Below are positions 12,065 to 23,938 of a DNA stretch of 64,000 bases, in pieces. This stretch comes from Hemerocallis citrina (Eukaryota; Streptophyta; Magnoliopsida; Asparagales; Asphodelaceae). Below the pieces are notes generated by a model that did no database searches, was not told the origin of the DNA, and saw only the letters and a program-made list of their open reading frames with translations. How positions within the stretch are numbered: the first letter of the stretch is position 1; the number at the start of each line of letters is the position of its first letter. The position numbers were made by a program, and so were the translations under genes. Where the stretch lies: NCBI GenBank assembly GCA_017893485.1, contig CM030367.1, forward strand, positions 147,239,767-147,303,766, in the 5' to 3' direction.

Positions 12065-12269
12065 TGATGAAATATAGTAATTGCTAATGTATATGTTCTG
12101 TTTCCTAATCTATTAGAAATAGATTCCCCAAATCTGTCATCTCCTTAATCTTCTCTTAATCTTCTTTCTTCTTCTCCAAGAATGTAATTCTTATATATAG
12201 TTGTATACAGTAGAGAAACAAATAAGAATAAGAAAAATTATTATTTTCCCCCAAATTTGTTTTTAAATA
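12065..12269 (+). repeat. 5' LTR of copia element
   Basis: TGATGAAATATAG...TTTTTAAATA, aligning over its full length with 54800-55003. A TATA-like TTATATATAG sits at 12191-12200. The end is ATA rather than canonical CA, but the TSD and the adjacent PBS fix it. Confidence 0.9.
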
Positions 12270-12281
12270 TGGTATCAGAGC
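12270..12281 (+). other. copia PBS (initiator tRNA-Met)
   Basis: TGGTATCAGAGC directly after the LTR is the standard copia PBS complementary to the 3' end of tRNA-iMet. Confidence 0.92.
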
Positions 12282-13005
12282 CTAACAAGATCTATGCTTG
12301 GTGGAGAGCAAGAAAAAAGAGATTTGAACATGTTCTTCTTCTCTTTCTTGTTCTCTAATCACCACCGATCCCGATCCCGACGAACTTCATCCCGACCAAT
12401 CACCGACAACCGATCCCCAATTCCCCAAACTTCGAAACACTTCAGCTTCGTCTCTGAAGTCCCCGACAACCTTGACATTCAACACCCCACACATTCCCAA
12501 ACCTATCGGCGCCCCTCTCTATCGTCATCGAGGCCCACGATCCCAACACCTCTGAAGTTCCTCTCTCCCGTTGAAATCCCGATGCCCCTCTTTGAAGTTC
12601 CTTTCTCCTGTTGAGATCCCGACGCCCATCTCTTTGTCATCTTTGCTGTCGTCGAAATCCCCGATCCTGACCCTCCACCGCCTTCACCCATCGAAACCAC
12701 CATATTCATTAAGTTCAAGGTTGTTTTGAAGTCAGATATGTTTTTTATCATATCTGATCTGATCTGTCGTTTGTTGTTTGCTCCTTGGTGTTTGCTGTTG
12801 TTGGGTGTTGTTGGGTGTTGCTCATGTTCGTTGTTGTTGGGTGTTTGCTATTGTTGGGTGTTGTTGGGTGTTGTTGGTGTTATTGATGTTTGCTGGTTCT
12901 CAATCAGTTTGTTGTTTGGCACCATTAGTATTTGGTGTGGTGCTGTGCTACTTGTTGTGTTGCCGTTAGTAGTGCTTGTTGTGTTGATATTTGCAGGTTT
13001 TCACC
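12282..13005 (+). other. copia leader with no gag core; GTT-rich tract
   Basis: The expected gag (UBN2) domain is not visible. 12350-12700 is C-rich, Pro/Ser/Arg-rich in translation. 12770-12990 is a TGTTGTTGGGTGT-type imperfect repeat that translates to Val/Leu/Cys-rich nonsense. Confidence 0.6.
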
Positions 13006-15227
13006 ATGAGACCAAAAGTATTGTATGAGTCAAGGAAGTGTATTCATTGTGGCAAGATCGGTTATACAAAAACTCGTTGTTATAAGATTATCGGCTATCC
13101 GGAGGACTGAGATCATAGCAAGAATACTCAGAAAAAGAATTACAATCAACCCACTGTCGTCGTTGAAGTTTCTGATCGGGCTGAAAAGAGTATTAGATCA
13201 ACCTCTATATTAGCCACTGCTACAGGTAATGATGGTAAGGTATTTAATATTTCTGCCTCTGTTATGAATAATGCATGGATAAATGATTCAGGTGCTACCA
13301 ACCATATGACTTTTGATTCTAAATAAGTCCAAACCTTACAACCATCTACCAAATTTAGTGTGTCCACTGCCAATGGTGATCCTACCACCGTTACTAGCGA
13401 GGGTTCCATATCTCTCACAAAAAACCTGAACTTAGATACTGTGTTAGTTGTCCTCCTTGAATTTTAACCTATTACCTGTTGCTCAAATAACTACTGCCTT
13501 ACATTGTATTGTAGTTTCTTGGCCCTCCTATTGTGTGTTTAAGGATATTCGGACTCACAAGATGACTGGTTATGGGGTTAGACATGAGAAGCTTTATTAC
13601 CTGGATTTAGAATCTAATAGTTCAAGTAAATTGACTCAAACTCTATTTGTGGAGGATCCGAGGGGGAGAAGAAGAAATTTGAAATTTGGCTATGGCATCA
13701 ATGTCTAGGACATGCTTCTTTTGCTTATTTGAAGAAATTATTTTCAAGTTTATTTTTGAAGTTGGAAGTTTCTACTTTTCAGTGTGAGGTGTGTGAATTC
13801 GCAAAAAGTCACTGTGTCTCTTTTCCTCAAAATTTAAGTAAAAGCACTCGACCATTTATAATTATCCATTCTGATGATTGGGGTCCATCTAAGAACACTA
13901 CTTTTGGAGGAGCATAATGGTTTTTGACGTTTATTGATGATTGTACTCGTATGACTTGGAATTGTTTAATGAAGTCTAAAAGTGATGTTAGTAGCTTATT
14001 TTAGAAATTTCAAAAATAGATTATGACTCAGTATAAAGCACAGATTCAGGTTCTTAGGAGTGATAATGACGGCGAGTACCTGAGTTTGAATTTGCAACAA
14101 TATTTGGTGGAACATGTGATTGTTCACCAAACTACATGCTTGTATACATCTCACTAGAATGAGGTTGTAGAAAGAAAAAACAGACACTTACTCGATGTGG
14201 TCCGTGCTTCTCTTATCCATGGAAATATGCCATTCATTTATTTGGGGGAAGCCCTTGCTTCTGCTGCATACCTGATCAACCGAGTTTTCTCTAGTATCCT
14301 AAACTTCCTCACGCCATTTCAAGCATTAATTGAAGCTGTGAATGCACCAAAAATCGTCAACTTGCCACATCGTGTGTTTGGTTGTGTTGCATTTGTTCAT
14401 CTTCATTAATATGAACGTAATAAGTTAACTCCTCGAGCTATCTGATGTATTTTCGTGGGATATGCACAGGATAAGAAAGGGTATCAGAGTTATCACCCAC
14501 CAACTCAAAGGATTTTTGTGATCATGGATGTTGTGTTCCATGAAAATGAGACGTATTTTTCTCCGAGGTTGAACTTCAGGGGGAGTACCGAAGTGAAGTT
14601 CAAACTCTTGCCTATGATGAAGTGGTTACCATTCAGACTGAACAATCAGATATAAGGGGTGAAAATCTGGATGTAAGTAGTGTCGATCACTCGATTGAAG
14701 AATTGGTTGAGGAAGGAGATCTCCACCAAGAACTGCAATCGGTGCCAAACCTTCACGAAGATGAGCTATCTCCACCATCAGCACCGTCAAAATCATCTCT
14801 ACCACCAGCACCGTTTGAAACCCAAAACCAGTCGTCATCGCTGTCCGAAGCTCCAAGAAGAGAACTCCAAAATCGTACTATTAGAGGTATCCCAAAATTT
14901 ACTTATGAGCATGATCCCACTAGTAATGTCACGTATCCCATGAATCATTATGTGTCCACTCACTGACTCTTTGAATCAAATACGTCATTTGTGAATTAGT
15001 TACCTGTTGTATCTATTCCTAATAGTGTGAAGGAAGCCTTAACCGATCCAAGGTGGAAAGCAGCTATGGATGAGGAGATGAAGTCCTTGAAGAAGAATGA
15101 GACTTGGAAGATAGTCGAATTGCCAGAAGGAAAGAAGCCGGTAGGATGCAGACGGATTTATACAGTGAAGTATAAGTCGGATGGTTCAATAGAGCGATAC
15201 AAAGCAAGTCTGGTTGCCAAAGAGTAC
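13006..15227 (+). pseudogene. copia gag zinc knuckle, protease, integrase and start of RT
   Basis: From ATG 13006: a zinc-knuckle CIHCGKIGYTKTRC; protease active site WINDSGATNHMTFD at about 13278; GAG-pre-integrase with CEVCEFAKSH at about 13785; integrase core with HSDDWGP (13868), FIDDCTRM, SDNDGEY and NEVVERKNRH, giving the DDE set; then the start of RT (15027-15227) with DPRWKAAMDEEM and IERYKASLVAKE. Numerous stops and shifts interrupt it (for example after 13107, 13325, 13706, 13916, 14157). The RT is cut at AGTAC (15223-15227), where the Tekay element begins. Confidence 0.88.
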
Positions 15228-17484
15228 TGTCACGCCCCGCTTCTCAAAAGAATACGGAATACAGATACGTAACAAAAGCCCAGCGAATGATTTTCATCAT
15301 CCATAAGCTGTTAAAGAAATTTTAACAACAAGCACGAGAAATATACAGAGTCGGAAGGGATTTATCAACCACATGCACATAATGAGTCAAATACCAGCAA
15401 GAAATACTTGAAACCAAATACATAATCTCAAATAGTCATGATCTGAATAAAACACAAGTCTTGGGTCGCATCGCCCAAAAACAAAAAATAAATCCATGTC
15501 TCACGAATACAAGAACAAACCAAGTCTCACGAATACAAATATTGTTCAAGCATGATACAAGAAATAATAATCATAAAGAAAAGCAGCACTAATACTTCAT
15601 GTCTCCGATACCATCTTGAAACTGTTCTCCATAATCTGCAATTCATCGAATGCAGGAAAGAGGAAAAGAGAAAACACAAGTACACATCAATTGCAAGTCA
15701 CGGGTCACTTATAATGTAGAATACAAGCAAATGGGAAAACTAACTAGTACATGGTATAAGTATGATGTCAACCTAGACAACTAGCATGGTAAAAGTGTCA
15801 AGTGTACATGGTATAAATCAAGTGTCAAGTAAACAAGTATCATGTAACATACATCAAGTGTCGAGTGTCATGTGTTCATGTATCAAGTATCAAGTTTCAT
15901 GTCTCATGTAAACAAGTCTCATGTATCATGTGGTCAAGTATCAAGCAAGCATGTATCATGTTCAAGTGTCAAGTTCAAGTAGCATGTTCAATTCTTGTAG
16001 TGAATTACTATCTAGGTAGCACTTCATGCAACCCACCTTACATGGTTGCTACAACACAATAGTTTCATTTTTAGATTTCATAGTGGACCATAAAGGGCAG
16101 TATACTCGGAGACAAGCAAATAATTGAGCTCCAAGCTCCATGTATCATGTATCATGTAATCACGTGTCAAGAGTGCAAGTGGCAAGTATCGTGTCTTGCG
16201 TGCAAGTATCAAGTAATCATGTCAAGTATCACGTAGGATCAGTGGGTCCCCTTCCGAGTACACATTTCTGAATTATCCACTATTAGATCTATCCCATAAA
16301 CCCCGGTTTGGTTATTTTATTGTTAACGTCCAACAAGCCTGAATATGTGCAAAATATATCAAGAATAGCATGGCATGATCATGTGACACGTGCAAGTAGC
16401 AAACTAAACATGTACGAGTGCAAGATATCTCATCTAGGAACAAAATAAATACATCTCAAGTTCAGGACAGCAAGACCATGCTGTAGTAAAATAGTGATTC
16501 CAAGAGTTACAAACAAGAAAATCTAGATCCGTCAAAGGATCTGGAAAATAGACATCCACACAAATCCAGCGAGTATAACTAAGTCATATACTAGTTCACT
16601 ACAACACAACTCAAAACTGATTTGAATACAGAAATTAGGTTCAGCCAGAAATCAAGAAAACAACTTCAAGAACATGAAAACAGCATGAAAACACATCAAA
16701 TAATTCCACAAAAAATATGGGGTATTCCCCTATATGTCCAGAATCAAAATATAGAGTTTCAAAATTTTCCAGGAACAATAGATAGGTCATCAAAAATAAG
16801 AAAGCATCACGAAAACATAGTTTAGCCACTATAAGAAATTTGACATATACCAACGGACACCTATAGTGACGGATCACTAAAACCGTGGGTATAGGCATTA
16901 TATACCTACAGACGTATAGTAAACTGTGGGTATAGGTATCCTATACCTTTAGACCATTTAATCCGTAACTATAAGTTTTACTAACGGGATAAAAGACTGT
17001 GGGTATATTCAATAATTTATTTTTCCCCCCAACTTTTTCATTTTCCCCCCAAATCCCAAATTCCCAATTTATACAGTCTCTCTCTCACCCATATCTCTCT
17101 CTCTCACCCGAATCCCCGACCCGTTCGTTAGCGCCGTCGCCATCGTCGCCCCCCTCCCACCATCGTCGTTGCTCGTCCATCGCCACCGACGCCGCCGTCT
17201 TCCTTTCAACCGTCGTTGTCTTCCTCCGCCGCCGCCCACCGCCGTCGCCCACCTCTCACCAAACCCTATCTCCAAATTCCCCTCCTCCCGCCACCGTGCC
17301 CCCTTCCCGCCGTCGTGCTGCTCCCAGCCACATCTAAAACCCTACCTTGATCTTTCTATCTCTCTAAAAATTGATGTTTTGGAATTAGACCTTTCCTCAA
17401 AATCCTCAGTGAAAAAATTTGCTACTGATTTTGCCACTTAACATCCTCATGTAAGAATTCTTAATCAAGCCTAGCGAAAAAAAG

Positions 17485-17538
17485 ATGAACCGGGTATTGT
17501 TGCAAGCAGCTCGCTCTGTCTCTCTCTCGTCTTCCAAG
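17485..17538 (+). pseudogene. presequence-like first exon captured in CACTA 2
   Basis: ATG at 17485 encodes MNRVLLQAARSVSLSSSK, ending at a GT donor (17539). It is Arg/Ser/Leu-rich without acidic residues, as in mitochondrial targeting peptides. A possible tiny second exon (17687-17697) lies between TTGCAG and GTAAAC, and an open piece at 18736-18833 follows. The parent gene is not recognised. It lies between two copies of a 30-bp direct repeat. Confidence 0.45.
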
Positions 17539-17699
17539 GTTGGCCTCTCTTCCCTTCTTCCTTCTAATCAATTCATTACTAATAATTAATTATATTATTT
17601 TCTTAATTAAAAATCATCTCAGAATCCCTTTTAAAAAAGAGGAAGAAAACCCTCGCTAATTAACGGCTTCATCGCCTTTCTTGCAGGTACATGGAAGGT

Positions 17700-19387
17700 A
17701 AACCTTTTTTTTCCTTTCCTTTTAATTTCCTATGTGTGTTTGATTAATCCCCAAATTTGTAGGTTAGATTAGGTTATGTTTAGATTGGGTTAAATTAATT
17801 TGGATTATAACGTGCTGAAGATCCTAATTCATAATAGGTATGCACTTCTGGAAGCTTCGATGGTGATAGTTTTGGCATGTCAGCCTTTTTCCTATTGTCT
17901 GCTAGATTATTAGCACATGCAATGCACACGTCATTTTTGGGTCTTTTTGGTGTTAGTCGTTAGGATTCTTATTTATTCTCTCAAATGCACAATAAGTTTA
18001 GTATGGTCAGTTTCCGATGTCACCTTTGTTTAGCTACAATTAGATAATTTTAGTAATTATTGACATTGTAGAATTTGATGGTTAATAATTTTCCTTTTTC
18101 TTGTATTTGGGTGCAGGTAATATGTGATTGAATCCACTTTTTGCAAAATTAAATTGTTTTCTCATGTTTGGATGACATTAGTATTTCTAAAAAATTACTT
18201 TACATAACTTTTATTAACACAATTTACTAATATTTGCTATGTTTGGACTCACAACTTTTATTCAAATAATCAAATTTGGATATTTTCCTTGCAAAATCAC
18301 ATTCTAAAGAAAGGAATTTGGTTTTACCAAAATTTGTGATGTTGCAATGGTGATGCAATTTTCCTTTTACTTATCTACTGCAACCAAACAGTGAAAAAGT
18401 TAGTAATGTTGGTGAAAGTGACAAAAATTCCGAGGTGGCAATCCATTTTACCCAAATTCACTAACTTTACTTGCGACCGAAGTCACCAAACTACCAACAA
18501 ACAAACAGAGATGAAAAGTTACGTGAATTATACATGTTGTAGCTCCATTTACTTCTTTCATCTCCAATAGAGACCAACCAAACACACCATCGTTATATGA
18601 AGTATAGAAATATAGATACTATGATATTATAGTATAGATGTGAGCCCGCTTATTCAGTTTTGTAGTTCTCTTATATATATATATATTGTACATTAATCAT
18701 GCTGTGTTAAAAGTATATTTAATATGTTTGTACAGTTCATGCCACTGCGTATCCAAGAACCACAAAGACTTTGTTGAGATACCACGATATAGGAGGTTTG
18801 TCTGTGGTTTTAGTTCATTTTCAGCATCCCAAGGTGCGAACTAATTTTTTATATAATGTAATAGCATACATGCATACATTCATCACTTATTCCTACTCAA
18901 GATTTCTTTGTTGGGTATTTTATTCTTGTGGTTCTTATTTGAATGATTTGCAAACTTCTCTAGAGGTAACCTTATGTTACAATATATCTTAAAAATTTAG
19001 GTAACTCATTAGAATTTACATTCTCTTTTCTGTGTATAAACATCTAAATCTTTTTTTTCTCATTCTTTGCCAAAGCCCAAAGTTTAATGTATTTTTAAGT
19101 CTCGAAATTTAAGGAGTCTTGTAAAAAACGTGCTAGGTTCCATTTACAAACAAACTCTGATATGAGAAATGCCAAATATGTTACTTACAAAATAGACTAT
19201 GCTAGACCACTTTATCATTAAATAGATTAAACCGTTTACTTATGTAATAGTCTATAATGAATTCAACATATTACATATCTTAACTTCACAGAGGTAATCA
19301 TTAGATGTTTGACAGTGACATTGCTAGTAAACTTCTACTTTGGGGAGAAAATCAAGAAACCCCAGCTTGCATTTTAATTAAGAAAAG
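17700..19387. other. CACTA 2 interior without a recognised gene
   Basis: AT-rich intron-like sequence. The only exon-like open piece is 18736-18833 (HATAYPRTTKTLLRYHDIGG), which I cannot assign. Confidence 0.45.
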
Positions 19388-21113
19388 TTAACATCCTCAT
19401 GTAAGAATTCTTAATCATAATATATTCACCTGCAAGTTATATGCCTCTTTTAGCTTATAAATGATGAAAAATGATTGTTATCTTTCTTTTAAAAGCAACA
19501 ATGGAGGAATTATGGCTACTCCTTACGCACTTTCACTGGATGGTGTTGAGCTTCAGTTTGCAACCAATTACCTAGGTACGCTCCCACACATGATTTAATC
19601 CCTATCTGTATATGGAAGAAAGTCAAATGTTATTGCAGTTAAGTTTATATTGTCTGAAGTACATATACACCATTCAAGATACAGCCATCTAGTTTTTGTT
19701 TGGAAATGTATCAATGTCTTTTATCATTTCACTCTCTTAATGTTTGAAATTTGAATATATTCATGGGGACTGATACAGGAGATTAAGAAAACAGTATTTC
19801 GACTGCGGACTTTCTTGAGTACTATAATCATAATGTTTAGCACGAGATTTTATCAAATTTGTGTATTATTCAATTGATTGACCCATTTACAGGCCATTTT
19901 CTCTTAACAAGTCTTTTGTTGGAGAAGATGAAGGAAACATCCCAAAAAAGTAATATTGAAGGCAGGATTGTTAATGTTTCATCTGATCTCCACAGAATGA
20001 CCTATCCTGAAGGGATTCGTTTCGATAAGATTAATGAAGAGCCGGGGTAATTTTCATTGAAAATTATGGCTTTCATTCTCATGGTTAGGTATTTCACCCT
20101 CATGATCCATTTTTTTGTTTGCAGATATGGCAACTATCTTGCATATGGACAGTCAAAACTTGCGAATATTTTGCATAAAAATGAGCTTTCTAGGCGTTTT
20201 GTGGTATGCTTTCCAATTTCAAATTATATTTTTCCTTCTTGCTTAAACTATGGATTTCAAATTTCTATAATCTATGCGATGCACTCTTCCACAGAACTTC
20301 ACACTCACTCTTCATTCTACACTTAGGTATATGAAGTTGTATTGTTGTCTCTTAATTCCTACAGAACTAATCAATGAACATTTATTTGAGTTGATAAATA
20401 CAATATAAATGATATTTACTAAGATCACAGATCTAAGTACTGTTTGCAGTATAGGGAATTGATGGATCATCTATTCTGTAACTTTTTAATGCTTTTTTAA
20501 CTAGATTTCATCTATAACTGCATTCTGTCTCTTATATTTTCATTTTTCTTTTATCAGTTGTTACTTCTTGTTGCTTGCTTCTTGTAAATTTACCAGCTGT
20601 TTCTTCGTGCTTGTTGAACAGAAAGAAAACGTGAACATTACTGCTAACTCACTTCATCCAGGAGTTGTTGTAACGAATTTTTTTAGCCAATAGAAAATCA
20701 TTAATGGTAAGACATAATTTAATTTAGGACCAAGGCCTGCCCATATACGTAAGCTGCTGTGCTTTTGCAGTTGTGTTCAAATACGGAACTGGTTTGACTA
20801 TCTTAATCATATTTGTATCGTAAGTACATGATTGATTCATAGTGGTTTCCCTGACTTACCCATTTCAGGGTTTAAGTTTTTGTATTTAAATGGTTGAAGC
20901 AGGTGTTTAGAAGCTTGGGGCAAGCTTATATGATTTTCTACAGAAAAATGATTATCGTTCATACTTTTAGTGTGATTAAATGGAACTATTTGATGCATTA
21001 TTTTTATTTCTAAATAAATTTTGCTCACTTTTTTAAAATCATATGCTAGAATATTGACTACTCCTTGTTATTTGTTAGCTGATAAATCGTTTTCTTTGTG
21101 TATCTCAATGTAG

Positions 21114-21475
21114 AAAGGGGAAAGATCTTTACCTCTGGATGGCTAGGTCGGCTAGTGGACCATCTGTGAAGTTTTTGGTTAATGCTGGTAAGTTTTGTTT
21201 CAGTACTCTTCATTTACTTAATGACATGCCAGTTGTAAGTGTTTTAACACTTCAACAATTGTCCTGGTTATTGTAAAGATATATGTTGTAACGACTTATT
21301 TCAATATATCCTATAACTTTAATTCTAGTATGTTTATGGTTCTTTTGCAGTACACACAATGGAAGAATTAAAACTTACTGGCAATCACCTAAAAGGCTCT
21401 CGGCCACTTCTAACCTTCTCATCAAATTTTGATAAGGAACCAAAATGGGTGATTATGAAGGAAATAATAACTCAG
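21114..21475 (+). pseudogene. captured BRX1 (ribosome biogenesis, Brix domain) fragment, two exons
   Basis: BRX1 is a nucleolar 60S-assembly factor. Exon 1 (21114-21187) encodes KGKDLYLWMARSASGPSVKF and LVNA. Exon 2 (21351-21475) encodes VHTMEELKLTGNHLKGSRPL and LTFSSNFDKEPKW...MKEIITQ. The intron (GTAAG...TTTTGCAG) splits the Val codon and keeps the frame. Only about 65 residues of a roughly 300-residue protein are present, from the middle of the Brix domain. WVIMKEI differs from the usual WKLLKEM. It is captured transposon cargo; the match to BRX1 is from memory of the conserved sequence. Confidence 0.82.
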
Positions 21476-21772
21476 GTATAATGTGCTCTTTTTTGTAAAA
21501 ATACTGGTATATATTGCATTGTTGAAAGCTTTCTTAAATAAGTTAGCCAACTTTATGTACAATGGAGTTGCCTTCTTAAGTTGCATTTTGTAGTTATCTT
21601 ACAAGCTTTTAGTGTTAATTCTATGAGATGCTTTATTTGTTAAGCATTTATAAAATATTCCTTTCATATGGTCATAGTGTTAATTCTATGACATATTTTG
21701 CATGCTATCTGAATATTGACTATTTGTTGATGACCAAAGTTAGTTCTTTTTGCTTTGTTTTGTTTGTGAAGG

Positions 21773-21925
21773 GCTCTCAACAAGCGAGAAATGATTAAAC
21801 TTGCTCAAAATGCAGCCGAGTTTGTGTTTGCCGACGATGAAGTGAAGAAGGTTGTAAAGGAGATTTGCAAGATGCTAAAAGAAGATTACTGCAAAGAGAA
21901 TCGAGATAAATCAAGATCTGGTTGA
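21773..21925 (+). pseudogene. captured C-terminal coding fragment, parent uncertain
   Basis: Open from 21773 to a TGA at 21923-21925: ALNKREMIKLAQNAAEFVFA, then DDEVKKVVKEICKML and a basic tail. It is charged and helical. It resembles the C-terminus of adenosine deaminase-like proteins (K/A-x-A-V-x-F-x-FAD pattern), but I am not sure. It could be the last exon of any captured gene. Confidence 0.4.
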
Positions 21926-22059
21926 CGTAAAATAAGAAAATTGTTTGTGTCGTATCTCAAGTGAGGAGTCAGTTGAACGTTATCTTATAATGTCATTGAA
22001 TATGTTGATCGTAGTTTAAAGTATTGATTCTCATGTCTGCACACATGAATTCAATTGTA

Positions 22060-22595
22060 TATTTGGTTATTAACTATTTTGTAATTTGACATGCTTGTAA
22101 TACTTCATTAATTTTTAATTTGATTGAAGTTTAATTTTTTTAAATTTTGTTTCATAAACATATTTATCTATTTTATTGTGTATTTAGTTTATAATTGGAT
22201 TAACATTATAAAAGAAAATATTAAATTATCATACGCGTAATTAATAAGAAAAAAAATTGTATAGAACGATGGGTATATATTTAAATATTTGGATGCGAAA
22301 ACCATTACAAAAACCTATAGCAATGGAGTTTCAACCGTGGGTATAGGAGAGCAAATGGTGTCCTTAAAACCTATATCAATGGATACGAAACCGTGGGTAT
22401 AACACCGAGGTTTTATCCAACGGGTAAAAAAACCGTCGCTATAGGCTATAGTGACGGCATTTTGCCGTGGGTATAGCTAATTAAAAACGATGGAAAAATA
22501 TGTCCGTTGGTATAGGTTTTACGTGCTATACCTATGGTTTTTCACCTTTTACTCATGGATTTTTGCTGTCACTATATGTCAAATTCCTTGTAGTG
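22060..22595. repeat. right subterminal region of CACTA 2
   Basis: Shared with 11290-11852 of CACTA 1, ending in several CGTGGGTATAG and CTATAGTGACGG repeats in both orientations. It is probably the transposase-binding region. Confidence 0.75.
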
Positions 22596-23899
22596 AGCTA
22601 ATCTGGAAATCCCAACACTGCTGTACAAAAACTAAGATATCTCGCAACCAGTGAAATGAAATTTAATTCCGCCAAAGGGATATGAAAATAGATAGAATTT
22701 ACTAACTTTCCCATTTCAAAAAGAATTTTCATACAGTAAAAAGAATCATAGTGAAAATAGGGTTCTTTACAGAACAGCGAGTAAAATACAGCATAAGTAG
22801 ATTTTAGAAACGAGCATGAAAACTCACATAAAACTTATCAATAAAATTCATTAAAACTCTAGGTAGTCCCTAATATTATAAAGAAACACTGACCAAAATA
22901 TTGGATCAAAATAATATGTACAACATTGTTCTTGAAAATAGTTTGTTAACAAAATTAACCCAAAACAGAATCTGAAAACGATCGACACGTCTGTACTAAA
23001 ACAGTCATAACTCAGTCATACGAAATCCAAATCAAGCAAAACCAGTAGAGTTCGAAAAAAGACAAAATTATCTCAAACTCCTCTTTTATTTCAAAATCAA
23101 GATTCGGACTGTAGCACAGTTAAAAACAGCAAATGAAACAGAACAACCAGAATTTACAGATTTCACACTTCAAAACAAGAACATCATAGCTTCAAGAATA
23201 TTGATCCAAACACAACCAAACTTGAAATACATCCTACCAAGCATCTAAACATCATGATTTAGGGTTACTAACATGTCCACGCCTATTATTTCACATGGGT
23301 ATCAATCAAACACGAATTTTTCACACAAAATTCACATACATGTCTAAAATAAAAAATTGGGCAAATCCTAGGTTATTTTATGTCAAGATTGGTGTCATGA
23401 GTCTTCTATGGCCAAAATATCACAATAGAGACAAAACCCATCAAGGAAAACACAATTTAAGGTTATCTCTAGACCCAACTACACTATAGGTGAACTTTGA
23501 TACTTGTATCAAACAAATAAATTGGAGTACAAGTTACTTGCCTTATATGGGGATGAAACACGATGCAAATACTCCTAGAAGCTAAACCCACAAACGAAAT
23601 CCACTCCAAGCGCGAATCCAAGCAACTACGAACCAAACTGGCAAATACCCACTTTGAGAAACACCACGAAAAGAGAGTATGGGGGTTCAAAATTGCAACT
23701 TTGATGGTGGTGGTGGCTTGTATGGTGGTCGGCAAGCAAGGAGGAGGGAGAGGGTGTTCGGTTTTGTTGGTGGCCGGAGTTGTGAGGATGGATGGCGGCT
23801 GAGGATGGCCGGTAAGGGGATGGTGCTGGTCGGGTTGGGCAAGTGCAGCCGGGAGAGGGGAGAGGGAGGCCGGGTATCAAGAGGGAGAGAGAAATAGGA

Positions 23900-23938
23900 T
23901 TAGGGTTAGGGTTTGAGAGGGTTAGAGTATATATATAG
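23900..23938 (-). promoter_or_regulatory. TATA box and telo-box of Tekay 3' LTR
   Basis: On the minus strand a TATATATA box (23938-23929) is followed about 15 bases later by AAACCCTAACCCTAA (23914-23900), a telo-box-like element close to the expected transcription start. It is conserved in the other LTR at 53010-53046. Confidence 0.6.

Larger units (their letters stand above)
17355..20693 (+). pseudogene. captured short-chain dehydrogenase/reductase (TIC32/WWOX-like SDR), split
   Basis: The parent would be an NAD(P)-dependent SDR. Exons: 17355-17435 (IDVLELDLSSKSSVKKFATD); 19497-19575 (NNGGIMATPYALSLDG, FATNYL, where the family has NNAG); 19893-20046 ([24 protein letters not shown] with the catalytic Ser region); 20125-20203 (YGNYLAYGQSKLANIL with the YxxxK pair); 20622-20693 (VNITANSLHPGVVVTN, then a stop). 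Junctions at 19575/19893, 20046/20125 and 20203/20622 have GT and AG ends and keep the frame. The N-terminal Rossmann TGxxxGIG segment and the C-terminus are missing. A 1.95-kb foreign segment separates the first two pieces. Product not functional. Confidence 0.85.
16827..22595 (+). mobile_element. CACTA transposon 2, carrying several captured gene fragments
   Basis: Ends CACTATAAGAAATTTG (16827) and AAATTCCTTGTAGTG (22595) with TSD AGC at 16824-16826 and 22596-22598. The other Tekay LTR has the empty site TTTAGCAATCTGG at about 51666. Ends and subterminal repeats (CGTGGGTATAGG, TAGTGACGG) match CACTA 1, including a C-rich tract at 17100-17345 and the final 550 bases, but the cargo is different: an SDR gene, a presequence-like exon, BRX1 exons and a short C-terminal coding piece. 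No transposase. Confidence 0.93.

Noticed and set aside
12726..13028. Val/Leu/Cys-rich open frame that looks like a membrane protein
   Set aside because: It is a translation of imperfect TGTTGTTGGG repeats in the copia leader.
23900..23914. Interstitial telomeric repeat
   Set aside because: Only about two repeat units, conserved beside the TATA box in both LTRs; a promoter telo-box is the better reading.
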